Translations under genes and position numbers: made by a program | The notes under the pieces: generated by a model | Told to the model about the DNA's origin: nothing | The model's input: the letters and a program-made list of their open reading frames with translations, nothing else | The model's database searches: none | Origin: Bacillus solitudinis | GTDB taxonomy: Bacteria > Bacillota > Bacilli > Bacillales > Bacillaceae_D | Direction: 5' to 3' | Length of the DNA stretch: 64,000 nt | Assembly (NCBI RefSeq): GCF_002797395.1 | Contig: NZ_KZ454943.1 | Location: 3,633,966 to 3,697,965, forward strand | Shown: positions 9,188 through 18,320 of the stretch, one piece after another | Position numbering within the stretch: position 1 is the first letter of the stretch | How the letters are laid out: every line of letters starts with the position of its first letter

Positions 9188-10126
9188 ATGAATAAAGAGG
9201 AGTTTTCCTTTTCCACATGTTGGAACATTAAAAGGCACACAAGTGGCAGGGAAATGATTATGGAAATCAAACAGCTTGGCTTTTCTCAAGTTGAATTAAA
9301 CTACCATGTGACAAAGGAAATGCTAGCATCGATTTTGCCTATGGTTGAAAGCGAAGAGATTCAAATTTCAAGTGTTCATCATGTCTTCCCATTTTATGAT
9401 GACAAAGAGTTTGACCCAGATTCTGTTATGTTAGGGTTTGAAAACGAAGTAAAAAGAAAAAAGGCCGTCAGATTACTTAAGGAGACAATAGACCATGCTG
9501 TGCAGTTAGGAGCAAAAGGCGTCGTCGTTCACCCAGGAGAAGTACCGTTTTCTTATAATATTGACAAGACCCTAAAAGAAATCTATCAATCGAAAGGAAG
9601 GAACTCGGTAGAATATCAACAATTGTGGTCTGAGATGATCAAAAAAAGAGAGCATGAAAGCAAATTTTACGTAAAGAGGATACAAGAAAGTTTGGAAGAA
9701 GTTTGTGAATATATCGCTCGTAAGCAGTATAACGTGGGGATTGGGTTAGAAACACGCTCAAGATGCTATCAAATTCCTACTCTTTTGGAAGCGAATCAAA
9801 TGATTAGCAAGCTAAAAGGCGCTCCTGTTTATCTTTGGTATGATATTGGTCACGCGATGATGATGGATCGAATGGGGTTATACGATAATTTACAAGACTT
9901 AAAGCTAGTCAAAGACAAAATTTTAGGAGTACATATCCATGAAACCATTGAACTCTCGGATCATTGGTGCCCGTACATCCATAGCCAAAGTCAGACCTTC
10001 GATTCTTTTATTAACATTATTCAAGCAGCGCCTATAAAAGTTTACGAGTTAAAATCAGTGTGTACTCCTTTAGAAATTGACAAATCCCATAAGATAATTC
10101 GAGAAAAAATGATTAATTGTACTTGA
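9188..10126 (+). CDS. Sugar phosphate isomerase/epimerase-like TIM-barrel protein
   Basis: A 312-residue soluble protein of the AP-endonuclease-2 TIM-barrel superfamily, which contains xylose isomerase-like epimerases and keto-sugar isomerases. Strand-end motifs with metal-type ligands are visible: VVHPGEVPF, GIGLETR, WYDIGHAM and GVHIHETIE. AGGAGG precedes both TTG 9185 and ATG 9188; ATG is preferred. Gene order, directly after the importer, suggests it isomerises or epimerises a sugar released from the imported oligosaccharide. The actual substrate cannot be inferred. Confidence 0.8.
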   Translation: MNKEEFSFSTCWNIKRHTSGREMIMEIKQLGFSQVELNYHVTKEMLASILPMVESEEIQISSVHHVFPFYDDKEFDPDSVMLGFENEVKRKKAVRLLKETIDHAVQLGAKGVVVHPGEVPFSYNIDKTLKEIYQSKGRNSVEYQQLWSEMIKKREHESKFYVKRIQESLEEVCEYIARKQYNVGIGLETRSRCYQIPTLLEANQMISKLKGAPVYLWYDIGHAMMMDRMGLYDNLQDLKLVKDKILGVHIHETIELSDHWCPYIHSQSQTFDSFINIIQAAPIKVYELKSVCTPLEIDKSHKIIREKMINCT

Positions 10127-10314
10127 GTAAGGCTATCAATATGCCCAATCTACCTCGACATATGGCAACTAGATAGATAATGTATTATAATGAAAATGGA
10201 AGTTAATAGAAAGCGCAGAACTTGTTACTAACCTATAAAAGATAACGAATTAGAGGGAGAGCAAAAGGTGAATTTTGCTTTATGAATAAACTCTATTAAA
10301 ATTTTCCGTAAAAA

Positions 10315-10328
10315 AGAAAGCGTTTCCA
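10315..10328. promoter_or_regulatory. Weak candidate cre site upstream of the AraC regulator
   Basis: AGAAAGCGTTTCCA keeps the AARCGYTT core but has two mismatches to TGWNANCGNTNWCA. It is 37 bases before the regulator start. Confidence 0.3.
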
Positions 10329-10364
10329 ATGTAAGTAGGCCGGGGCTTTGGAGGAGGTATACAT

Positions 10365-12680
10365 ATGAAATGGTATAAAAGGTTTAATACAGTATTTTAC
10401 AAACTAATTTTCACATATGTATTATTAATAATTATTTCAATTACCTTAATGGGAATTAGTTCATATGCTTACTTTTCCTCTAGTTTTAATAGTGAAATCG
10501 AGAATGTGAATGAAAGAATGCTTGGATATTTAAGAAATACTCTTGATGAGAATGTCTTTAAGAAAACTGAGAGAATTTACTTGGAATTATTTGTTCCTAA
10601 TTATAGAAATGATGAATTATTTTTACTATTTGATGAATCACTTAACGGTAATCACATGAAAATTCACAATATTTATACCTATCTACAAAATGTCGTGTCA
10701 GTCAATTCAAGTCTCTTGGAATCAATCGATGTCTATTATTCAAAGAACGATATGATAATCTCCTCTCATAGTGGCCTTACGTATTTGAACGGAGAGAACG
10801 AATTTATCGGTTGGGTCAATATAATGAAACAATCAGAGGGGAATTTAATTTGGCTGACTAGTAATGACTCTTCCAATTCTCATGCAAATGCAGTTAGTCT
10901 AGTAGTAGGTTATCCACAAGGAGCAGCAGCAACCGATAAAAGTGGGTATGTCGCTATAAATATTAAGGCTAATGCCTTATCTTCTTTATTATCTGAATCC
11001 TCAGAACAACAATCAGGCGGACAAATCTTTATTATTGATGAAGATGGTATCGTTGCTAAAAGTAATAACAAGGAATTGAACTACGACTTAGGCAAGGACT
11101 TTATTAAAAAAACCTTTTTTTCAACTGAAGAGAGTCAGAGTTTTATTAAAGATATCGATGGGGTTAAATCAATGGTCTCGTATCATACAATAGGAACGAC
11201 AAACTGGAAGCTTGTTAATATTACCCCTGTTGAGCAATTTTATAGTAAATCGCAAACAGTACAGCAGTCAATTATTATCATCGGAATTATTGCTGTGCTA
11301 ATTGGTGTTGTTATTTCACATATTTTAACGATTAATATGTATAATCCAGTAAAAATACTACTAAATCGAACGAAAAGCTTATTTAGTGATACAACAGAAC
11401 TGCAAACAACCGGAAAAAACGAATATCATCTTATAGATAATTTAATTGATAATTTATCAATTAAGGTTAAGGGATTAGAGAGTACCCTTCGTGAGAACAT
11501 ACCAATGATGAGGAATAAATTGGCCTTTGATTTACTCTATGGAAAGGTTAAAAGTAGGGAAGAGTTAAATGAGCGGCTCAATCTATTAAATATGAATATC
11601 GATTCAAAAGATTTTTTTACCGTTTTCTCTCTAACGTTAAATACAGAGGTTATGCAATCAATTAGTTTAGAAAATAGACAATTTATTGTCTACAACCTCA
11701 TCTCACAAACAGAAAAAAAATTCAGTGAAGCAGGCTTGCTATGTTTGGCAATCGAATCTGCTGAGGACCATCAAATTGATGTCATAGTTGGAGCAAAGAA
11801 AAAGAATTCAAAAATTCTCTATGATAATATTAATCACCTTTCTTCCTATGCACACTCGAACTTTTCATTGGAGCTGTTGGCGACAATCGGACAATGGAAA
11901 GAGAGTCCATTACTAGTTGATGATTCTTTTAGAGAATTGAAGGCGTTAATGAAATATCAATATTTCTTCCCTGAAAATAAAATCCTTTCAAACGTCCGGC
12001 TTTTAAAAAGGGAACAAAGTAAAGAAAAAATAAATGACCAATTTCTAGACAACTTTAATAAAACATTGAGAACTAGGAATATTGAAAAAGTAAATGAGAC
12101 CCTTTCAACAATATTATTTGAAATTAAAACAGGAAACTATGCAGCTGATTATTGTCACCAAATTTTATATGATTTGGTGTATAACTATTATAAGTTTATT
12201 AAGGAACTAAATTATAGTACACGTGAAATTCTAAATCAGCAAATCTATGATGTTTTTAATCAATTATCTACGATTGATGAGTATAAAAGCTGGCTTCTCA
12301 ACGTTATTGAATCCTCCTATCATTATTTAGAAGAAGTAGATAAAGGAAAAAATAATGACATTATTGATAAAGTGAAGAATTATATTATCGAAAATTTGCC
12401 AGAGGATTTATCTTTAAATGCTGTCGCAGATGTCGTCCATTTAAGCCCGCGTTATTTAAGTAGAATCTTTAAGCAAAGTACCGGTGAAAATTTTGTTGAT
12501 TTTGTAACAAAAGAACGGATGAAGGCGGCAAAGGAAATGGTTGTGGCTAGTGATCAAAATATAGAGAGTATTTCATTACAGTTCGGATATAACAACCCGG
12601 CCTATTTTACAAAGAAGTTTAAAGAAACATATGGAGTAACCCCATCCTTTTATAGAACGAATTATCAATCTATCAAGTAA
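10365..12680 (+). CDS. Membrane-anchored AraC-family regulator (YtdP/YesS-like)
   Basis: A 771-residue one-component sensor. Membrane helix 1 is at about 14-36, an extracytoplasmic Cache-like sensor region at about 40-295, membrane helix 2 at about 302-322, then a cytoplasmic linker and a C-terminal AraC DNA-binding domain at about 665-765 (two helix-turn-helix units ending in GYNNPAYFTKKFKETYGVTPSFYR). YtdP and YesS share this plan and control uronide or oligosaccharide uptake genes. AGGAGG precedes ATG 10365. It lies between the importer and GH105 genes, so it probably activates this island on sensing an extracellular sugar. Confidence 0.9.
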   Translation: MKWYKRFNTVFYKLIFTYVLLIIISITLMGISSYAYFSSSFNSEIENVNERMLGYLRNTLDENVFKKTERIYLELFVPNYRNDELFLLFDESLNGNHMKIHNIYTYLQNVVSVNSSLLESIDVYYSKNDMIISSHSGLTYLNGENEFIGWVNIMKQSEGNLIWLTSNDSSNSHANAVSLVVGYPQGAAATDKSGYVAINIKANALSSLLSESSEQQSGGQIFIIDEDGIVAKSNNKELNYDLGKDFIKKTFFSTEESQSFIKDIDGVKSMVSYHTIGTTNWKLVNITPVEQFYSKSQTVQQSIIIIGIIAVLIGVVISHILTINMYNPVKILLNRTKSLFSDTTELQTTGKNEYHLIDNLIDNLSIKVKGLESTLRENIPMMRNKLAFDLLYGKVKSREELNERLNLLNMNIDSKDFFTVFSLTLNTEVMQSISLENRQFIVYNLISQTEKKFSEAGLLCLAIESAEDHQIDVIVGAKKKNSKILYDNINHLSSYAHSNFSLELLATIGQWKESPLLVDDSFRELKALMKYQYFFPENKILSNVRLLKREQSKEKINDQFLDNFNKTLRTRNIEKVNETLSTILFEIKTGNYAADYCHQILYDLVYNYYKFIKELNYSTREILNQQIYDVFNQLSTIDEYKSWLLNVIESSYHYLEEVDKGKNNDIIDKVKNYIIENLPEDLSLNAVADVVHLSPRYLSRIFKQSTGENFVDFVTKERMKAAKEMVVASDQNIESISLQFGYNNPAYFTKKFKETYGVTPSFYRTNYQSIK

Positions 12681-12719
12681 GGATAATGATGGGAGATTAA
12701 AGCAATAGGAGTGGTATAA

Positions 12720-13823
12720 TTGAAGGAGGAAGTTCGAAAAGCACTGTATAAAATAATAAACCAACTATTAAATTTAAAAAGACCAAACGATGAAACTGCA
12801 CTTAAAGAGTTAGGGGAAGATGGGAAAAGCTTTGGATATTTCCCAAGAGACTTTGGAATGGAAGAATGGGATTGGCCTCAAGGTATAGGCTTATATGGTT
12901 TAAAGAAACTTAGTGGGGAACATGAATTTCCGGACTATAATGAATTTATCAAAAATTGGGCTAATGAGCAGATTAATCGTGAACTCCCGTTGAAAAATAT
13001 AAATACGACTGCTCCATTATTAACTTTAATGGATTACGAGGATATGGAACAACTTTCCTTAGAATGGATGGAATGGATTTATAATGAATGCCCGAGGACA
13101 AAGGAAAAGGGTCTTCAGCATGTAACATCTGGTGAGTCAAAGTCAGAATTAAGTTACCATGACCAAGAAATTTGGATTGATACATTGTTTATGGTTGTAT
13201 TGTTCACAGCTAAAATGGGTATTAAATACAATAAGGAAGATTGGAAAAATGAAGCTGCTTATCAGTTTACTCTTCATATGGACTATTTATTTAATGAAGA
13301 TGATTTATTGTTGTATCATGGGTATGATTTTAAAAACGAGAATAACTTTAGTGAAGCTTATTGGTGTCGTGGCAATAGTTGGTTTACACTTGCTGTTCCT
13401 GAATACATTGAAATTCTCAAAAACGAAGTGTCATCTGATTCGTACCGTGCGATTGTAAATATGTATAAATTACAAGTAAATAAATTAGTTGAGTTACAAT
13501 CTCAAAATGGTCTATGGCATACATTATTGGATGACGATGAAAGCTATACAGAAGTTTCTGGATCTGCTGCTATAACAGCAGGGATCTTAAAGGGGATTAG
13601 GTTAGGTTTATTGGATTCAAGCTATATCCAACCATGTAGAAAAGCGATCGCAGCTATCCTAAGAAATATCTCAGAGGACGGAACGGTTTTGAATGTTTCA
13701 GCAGGTACTGCTATCGGGAAGGAAAAGGAAGATTACAAGAAAATAGTCATTGCTCCTACTGCATATGGGCAAGCATTGGTAATGGTACTACTTGCTGAAG
13801 TTCTTAACCTCGAAGGTTTGTAA
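12720..13823 (+). CDS. GH105 unsaturated rhamnogalacturonyl hydrolase (YteR/YesR-like)
   Basis: A 367-residue cytoplasmic alpha/alpha-toroid enzyme. GH105 removes the unsaturated 4,5-uronate from lyase-generated oligosaccharides. The family signature IWIDTLFM supplies the catalytic Asp (D154, equivalent to D143 of YteR); WCRGNSWFTLA, QNGLWHTLLDD and VSGSAA follow as in other members. The start is TTG 12720 with AGGAG about 9 bases upstream. It lies 39 bases after the AraC gene. Its presence implies that the island's substrate carries an unsaturated uronate. A second GH105 is encoded at 33006-34052. Confidence 0.93.
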   Translation: MKEEVRKALYKIINQLLNLKRPNDETALKELGEDGKSFGYFPRDFGMEEWDWPQGIGLYGLKKLSGEHEFPDYNEFIKNWANEQINRELPLKNINTTAPLLTLMDYEDMEQLSLEWMEWIYNECPRTKEKGLQHVTSGESKSELSYHDQEIWIDTLFMVVLFTAKMGIKYNKEDWKNEAAYQFTLHMDYLFNEDDLLLYHGYDFKNENNFSEAYWCRGNSWFTLAVPEYIEILKNEVSSDSYRAIVNMYKLQVNKLVELQSQNGLWHTLLDDDESYTEVSGSAAITAGILKGIRLGLLDSSYIQPCRKAIAAILRNISEDGTVLNVSAGTAIGKEKEDYKKIVIAPTAYGQALVMVLLAEVLNLEGL

Positions 13824-14231
13824 AGAGCAGTTTTGAGGGGGATAAATAATCGTACTTTAGCACTGTCATGTGGTGAGGAAATAAAAATGGGCTCAGAACT
13901 AATCTGAGTCCTTCATCGGTTTCATGACACATTTAAGTCAGACTACGTCGATGCAGAAGAACGCTTAGGTCCAATTATTACGGAAAAAATAAATTTGAGT
14001 AAGCGGTTGATTTAATTTAATCGACCGCTTACTTTTTTCTTTAAAACTGTTCTACTCATTATTCCTCGGCATGCGATAATAGGCTTTTCGAAAACAGAAG
14101 GTGTTACTTTTTAAAAAGTCTCATAAAATACTTTTCATATGAATACCGACAGTGTTGGCGAGCGTTTTTTTATTCAGTAAATACTTTTGTGGAAATTTGT
14201 CGTAATATGTAGAAAATCAATGAAATTGTAA
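13824..14231. other. Intergenic region with a possible gene remnant and terminators
   Basis: No intact gene is seen. A hairpin at about 13890-13912 (ggctcaga / tctgagtcc) is followed by a 35-codon open stretch at 13908-14015 lacking a start, whose YVDAEERLGP sequence weakly recalls aldo/keto reductases. A strong terminator overlaps its end. Confidence 0.4.
13999..14038 (+). terminator. Rho-independent terminator
   Basis: A 13-bp stem with one G-T pair (gtaagcggttgat / atcgaccgcttac) and an 8-base A/T loop is followed by six T residues. Confidence 0.9.
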
Positions 14232-14259
14232 TAGACAAACTATTATTATTCTGTATAAT
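14232..14259 (+). promoter_or_regulatory. SigA-type promoter of the PAS-GGDEF gene
   Basis: TAGACA and TATAAT are separated by 16 bases; the -10 box ends 46 bases before the ATG at 14306. Confidence 0.6.
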
Positions 14260-14305
14260 TTAAGTTAATTACATACTGTAATTAAACTTGATAGAAGGTG
14301 CATAA

Positions 14306-15496
14306 ATGAGACAAAAGGGTAAATTAATGGTAGGACTTATCATCATAATTCTTGTTTCTAATATTGTTTATACTTATATTTCGGTTGGTTTGGAACTTTT
14401 TGTAGGATTATTAAGTTTACTTATTGGACTTCTAGCCTTGTGGTTAGGTAAGCAATATGATGATATTTCTCTACAACATCAAAAACTTAAAATAACCAAT
14501 GAAAAAGTAGCTGAGAAACTATTGTTAATGAATCAAAAAAATAAAGATTATGAGCTTTTATTAAATTCTCTTGAAGGAGCAATTTTTTCTTTGGACGTAC
14601 GTAACAATAAGATATATTTTACAAAAGGGGCGGAACTGATATACGGTTATTCAGATAAGGCCTTTAGTCAAAATATTAACCTTTGGAAAGAGTTAATTCA
14701 TTCTGATGATTATGAAAAAGTAGAAAAATATGAGAAACAGTTGTTGCAAGGAAATTCCTCTCAAGTGAAGTTTCGAATAAATCACCCTGAAACGGGTGAA
14801 AAATGGTTGGTTAAAAGAGCGAATCCTCTGAAAAGTTCGGACGGGACGGTAATAAAAGTTCATGGACAAATAATAGATATCACGAAGCAGATTAAGTTAG
14901 AAAACGAATTAAAACAATTAGCATATCATGATGAATTAACGGATTTGCCAAATCGTAAATCTTTAGACCGTCACATTGAAAAGGCTTTGGCACGTTCAAA
15001 GCGTCATAACCATAATTTCACCTTAATGTTTATTGATTTAGATGATTTTAAAAATGTAAATGACTCCATGGGACATGAAGCAGGTGATTTTTTACTTAAG
15101 GAAGTAGTAATTAGGATAAAACAAAGTATAAGGGAAGAGGATTTAATCTCAAGAATAGGTGGCGATGAATTTATCGTCGTCCTTGAAGAAACCAATTTAG
15201 AAGAAATTGAAGGGATTGCGGAACGCATTCTTGAAAATATTTCACTCCCATATCTAATCAATGAACAAGAAGTTACAATCTCATTAAGTATTGGAATAAG
15301 TATGTTTCCCGATGATGGGGAAACGAAAGAAACACTTATTGATCATGCCGATAAAGCCATGTATTTTGCTAAAAACAATGGCAAAAACAACTTCAAAATC
15401 TATACATCGGATTTAAATGATATGGAATTTAAAAAGGTAGGTCATTTAGAAAAATGGGTCGAAGCGATACAGAATTCAAAGATTTTTAGTTGGTAG
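14306..15496 (+). CDS. PAS-GGDEF diguanylate cyclase
   Basis: A 396-residue membrane-tethered c-di-GMP synthase. Two hydrophobic helices occupy about 8-47, followed by a short coiled coil, a PAS sensor domain at about 80-195 and a GGDEF domain at about 205-375. The active-site motif is intact (GGDEF at 285-289) and the inhibitory I-site is also present (R276xxD279, five residues upstream), so product feedback is expected. Intact motifs suggest an active enzyme. Its signal is unknown. The start follows GAAGGTG and a good promoter at 14232-14259. Confidence 0.93.
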   Translation: MRQKGKLMVGLIIIILVSNIVYTYISVGLELFVGLLSLLIGLLALWLGKQYDDISLQHQKLKITNEKVAEKLLLMNQKNKDYELLLNSLEGAIFSLDVRNNKIYFTKGAELIYGYSDKAFSQNINLWKELIHSDDYEKVEKYEKQLLQGNSSQVKFRINHPETGEKWLVKRANPLKSSDGTVIKVHGQIIDITKQIKLENELKQLAYHDELTDLPNRKSLDRHIEKALARSKRHNHNFTLMFIDLDDFKNVNDSMGHEAGDFLLKEVVIRIKQSIREEDLISRIGGDEFIVVLEETNLEEIEGIAERILENISLPYLINEQEVTISLSIGISMFPDDGETKETLIDHADKAMYFAKNNGKNNFKIYTSDLNDMEFKKVGHLEKWVEAIQNSKIFSW

Positions 15497-15532
15497 TCTT
15501 AGTTCCACTACGTACAAGCATATAAAAATCTA

Positions 15533-15567
15533 GCCAGTGTGCCTGATTCGATTCACGGCCCACTGGC
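15533..15567. terminator. Hairpin between convergent genes
   Basis: Stem gccagtg / cactggc with an extended inner ggcc pairing lies between the cyclase and the convergent MscS gene. The T run is poor on both strands, so termination is plausible but not certain. Confidence 0.5.
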
Positions 15568-15575
15568 TTCTTAAG

Positions 15576-16478
15576 TTATTTTTGCTTAATATTAACGTCT
15601 AAAGTAGGTACTTCTAGTATATCAAACGTTGCAGAAGCAAATTGAATTTTTTCTGAACTGCCATCTACTTCCTCTAAAATTCTCGTGAATAGTAAATCTT
15701 TGGTCGTCCTTCGCAAGCGGTAATGGGTGACAAACCGAAGTGTGTATTCTACCCAATTATCATTTGCAAAAAGCGTGACCATTGGCTGTGTGCTCGCATC
15801 CTCGATAAGGAATTTTTTTAGCATTTCATTCCAGTGTTCTCTAGCATGGAGGGAATATTCACCAGTAACCTCTATCCCGACTTTTTGAATAATTTCTTTT
15901 GTAGCTTTATAGTTACTTCCATATTTTATAGGGATTTTAATTTCATCCCACAGAAAAGGAAAGTCATTGGAGTAATTATAAACAGGTTCTTTAAATACAA
16001 AGCTATTAGCAACCCTTACAATACGTCCGTTATATAAATCACCATCTACCCATTCGTTGACTTCCATTATTGTGGTCCTCAAAACACCAAGGTCTATGAC
16101 ATCTCCTTTAATACCACCCATTTTCACTCGGTCGCCTGTCTTGAAGATATTCCCTGTAATTATCGAAATCCATCCTGCTATACTGATAATGACCTCTTGT
16201 AAGGCAAAAGCAATACCCGCACTTGCAACACCAAGTACTACTGTTACCCCACCAAGCTGGTTACTATAAACAATAGCTATAAAGATAAGTGCGAAGACAT
16301 AACCAAAAATATTAATCATTTTTCTCGTTCTGTATCGGTTGTCATGATCTTTAACATATCGGTTAATACTTTTTTGCATTAATCTAATAATGATAACAAT
16401 TAGGGTAATTCCTACTATGGAAATAATCATTTTTGTTAATAGTAGATTAGATATAAGTTCCCGAATACTTTCCTCCAT
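15576..16478 (-). CDS. MscS-family mechanosensitive ion channel
   Basis: A 300-residue membrane protein. Three hydrophobic segments are visible (about 12-32, 52-72 and 76-105); the last is the Gly/Ala-rich pore helix typical of MscS (GVASAGIAFALQ), followed by the beta domain (FKTGDRVKMGGIKGDVIDLGV) and a C-terminal alpha/beta region. Such channels open under membrane tension during osmotic downshock. The start follows AGGAGG on the minus strand. Long insertions within the beta domain, after WVDGDLYNG, make it larger than minimal MscS-like proteins. Confidence 0.9.
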   Translation of the reverse strand: MEESIRELISNLLLTKMIISIVGITLIVIIIRLMQKSINRYVKDHDNRYRTRKMINIFGYVFALIFIAIVYSNQLGGVTVVLGVASAGIAFALQEVIISIAGWISIITGNIFKTGDRVKMGGIKGDVIDLGVLRTTIMEVNEWVDGDLYNGRIVRVANSFVFKEPVYNYSNDFPFLWDEIKIPIKYGSNYKATKEIIQKVGIEVTGEYSLHAREHWNEMLKKFLIEDASTQPMVTLFANDNWVEYTLRFVTHYRLRRTTKDLLFTRILEEVDGSSEKIQFASATFDILEVPTLDVNIKQK

Positions 16479-16725
16479 TAAATACCTCCTAACTTACTGC
16501 TAAAATAAATAGATGTTCAGTCTCGAAATCTCTATCTGTCTATTCCTTTAATAAGTCACTTATAAACATACTTTCATCCTAAGAGATTGCTTTAAAAAGG
16601 AAAACTCACTTATCCTTCCCCTCATTTTTCAGTTAACGTAAAGAGTAATGTTATAATTTATGGTACAATTGTCATATAAGTATACACAAAATATTTAAAA
16701 TTTCGGTTTTTAAGGAGTATCATAG

Positions 16726-17781
16726 ATGGTTGAAGAGATTAAAAAGGACATTGATTTCCACTATATTCTTGAGTATGCATATAGTGCGATTCTGTTACTT
16801 GGACCGGACAAAAAAGTCTATTATCATAATAAAACATTACAATCGCTTTTAAAATGTAAGACCGAAAATATATTAAATCAATCCTTTGACGTATTTTTGC
16901 ATCCGGATTTTCATGAGATTTGTAACGAGAGAGTACATAATGTGATTTACCATGATATAGATGCGACGGAAATGGAGCAACGGTTAATTTCTTATACGGG
17001 AGAAGAGATTAATGTCGAAATTAAAGCAGTCCCCTATATATATAAAGAAAAAAGAATGGCTTTAGTTTACATCAAGGATATAACAAAACAAAAAAAAGTG
17101 GAAAAGTTGCTAAAACACAGAGAAAAACTGAGCTCGATTGGTCAAATTTCTGCTGGCATAGCACATGAGGTAAGAAACCCGTTAACAGCAGTAAAAGGTT
17201 TTCTTGAATTATTAAAAGAAGAAAGTGCTCATCACTATTATCAAATTATGGAACAAGAATTAAAAAAGGCATTAAATACTTTAAATAACCTTTTACAAGT
17301 ATCGAAACCTGATTTACATGAGGAAGAGAGAGTTGTCATTAATTTATGTACCGAATTGGAGTCGGTAATATTTCTATTTCAAGAACAATTATATGACATC
17401 AAAGTAGAGAAGCGGTTTCGAAATTCAGATATTACCATAAAAGGTAAACGGAATTTATTAATTAAAGCTCTATTTAACTTAATTAAAAATGCCATAGAAG
17501 CTGTTACTAAAGAGGATTCAATAATCATTGAACATTTTTATGATGGAACTACGGTATGTATCAAAATTGAAGATACTGGCATCGGCATGTCAAATGATAA
17601 TTTAAATATACTAGGAACTCCTTTTTTTACTACAAAAGGTGATGGAACAGGAATGGGACTAACTCAAGTTTATACAACCATTCAAGACCATAATGGGGAA
17701 ATTACTGTAGAAAGTAAAGAAGGTGTTGGCACGACGTTTATCATTCATCTACCTACAGACGACAATAAGAATTTTATCTAA
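16726..17781 (+). CDS. Soluble PAS-histidine kinase, sporulation-kinase type
   Basis: A 351-residue cytoplasmic kinase with no membrane helix. A PAS domain spans about 8-120, HisKA about 130-195 with phospho-acceptor H147 in AHEVRNPLTAVKGFLELL, and HATPase about 235-348 with the N box (NLIKNAIEA), DTGIGM and GTGMGL motifs. The H box is like that of KinA/KinE, phosphorelay kinases that feed Spo0F. No response regulator lies beside it, which suits an orphan phosphorelay kinase. An sda gene lies 1.3 kb downstream. The ORF follows AAGGAG. Confidence 0.88.
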   Translation: MVEEIKKDIDFHYILEYAYSAILLLGPDKKVYYHNKTLQSLLKCKTENILNQSFDVFLHPDFHEICNERVHNVIYHDIDATEMEQRLISYTGEEINVEIKAVPYIYKEKRMALVYIKDITKQKKVEKLLKHREKLSSIGQISAGIAHEVRNPLTAVKGFLELLKEESAHHYYQIMEQELKKALNTLNNLLQVSKPDLHEEERVVINLCTELESVIFLFQEQLYDIKVEKRFRNSDITIKGKRNLLIKALFNLIKNAIEAVTKEDSIIIEHFYDGTTVCIKIEDTGIGMSNDNLNILGTPFFTTKGDGTGMGLTQVYTTIQDHNGEITVESKEGVGTTFIIHLPTDDNKNFI

Positions 17782-17804
17782 TACTATTATGTTAAGAATG
17801 ATAC

Positions 17805-18197
17805 TTACCTTTTAGCCTTTTTATAGGGCTGTCTCTTGGTACGGATAAATCCTTTTAACCGTGGAGTATTATAAGTATCGATGGAGTGGGCCATTATAGC
17901 ACCAGCATTAGGAAATAACTTTCTCAGCTCTCTGCACCCCTTAACACGGTAATCATTAAGATGAGTGATGTGTGGGTCATATTGAACAAGTACTTCTGCA
18001 AGTACTGTTAATTCAGTGTACGACTCTTTGTTTTTTTCGTCATAACCAGTAGCTAGAACCTTTACATTTGTTACTTTAACCGTTTCACTAATAACCGTTG
18101 AGATAGTGGATATACGTTTATTACGTTCTTTCATGGGTTCATCTTCTTTAAAATAAATATAAATTCGTGCTTCACAATCTACTTTACCTTTATACAT
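17805..18197 (-). CDS. Small hypothetical protein
   Basis: A 130-residue soluble, basic protein that I do not recognise. It is beta-rich in the first half and ends with a Lys/Arg-rich tail. ATG 18197 is chosen because GGAGGT lies 6 bases before it; a longer reading frame from 18239 would include that site. It is convergent with the kinase gene and separated from it by only 23 bases. No function inferred. Confidence 0.65.
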   Translation of the reverse strand: MYKGKVDCEARIYIYFKEDEPMKERNKRISTISTVISETVKVTNVKVLATGYDEKNKESYTELTVLAEVLVQYDPHITHLNDYRVKGCRELRKLFPNAGAIMAHSIDTYNTPRLKGFIRTKRQPYKKAKR

Positions 18198-18262
18198 GAC
18201 ATCACCTCCAAAAACAGAACAATAGGCTTGCTTTAACAAACGCCGCTCATATCATATAAGAA

Positions 18263-18286
18263 GACCATAGAGATATCTCTATGGTC
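18263..18286. terminator. Perfect 24-bp palindrome between two small minus-strand genes
   Basis: gaccatagagat / atctctatggtc has no unpaired loop in DNA. It lies downstream of the 67-residue gene on the minus strand and is followed there by a T-rich but interrupted tail. It could be a terminator or a protein-binding site. Confidence 0.5.
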
Positions 18287-18320
18287 ATAATTAACATACC
18301 AGAAACTGATTATACTAATA

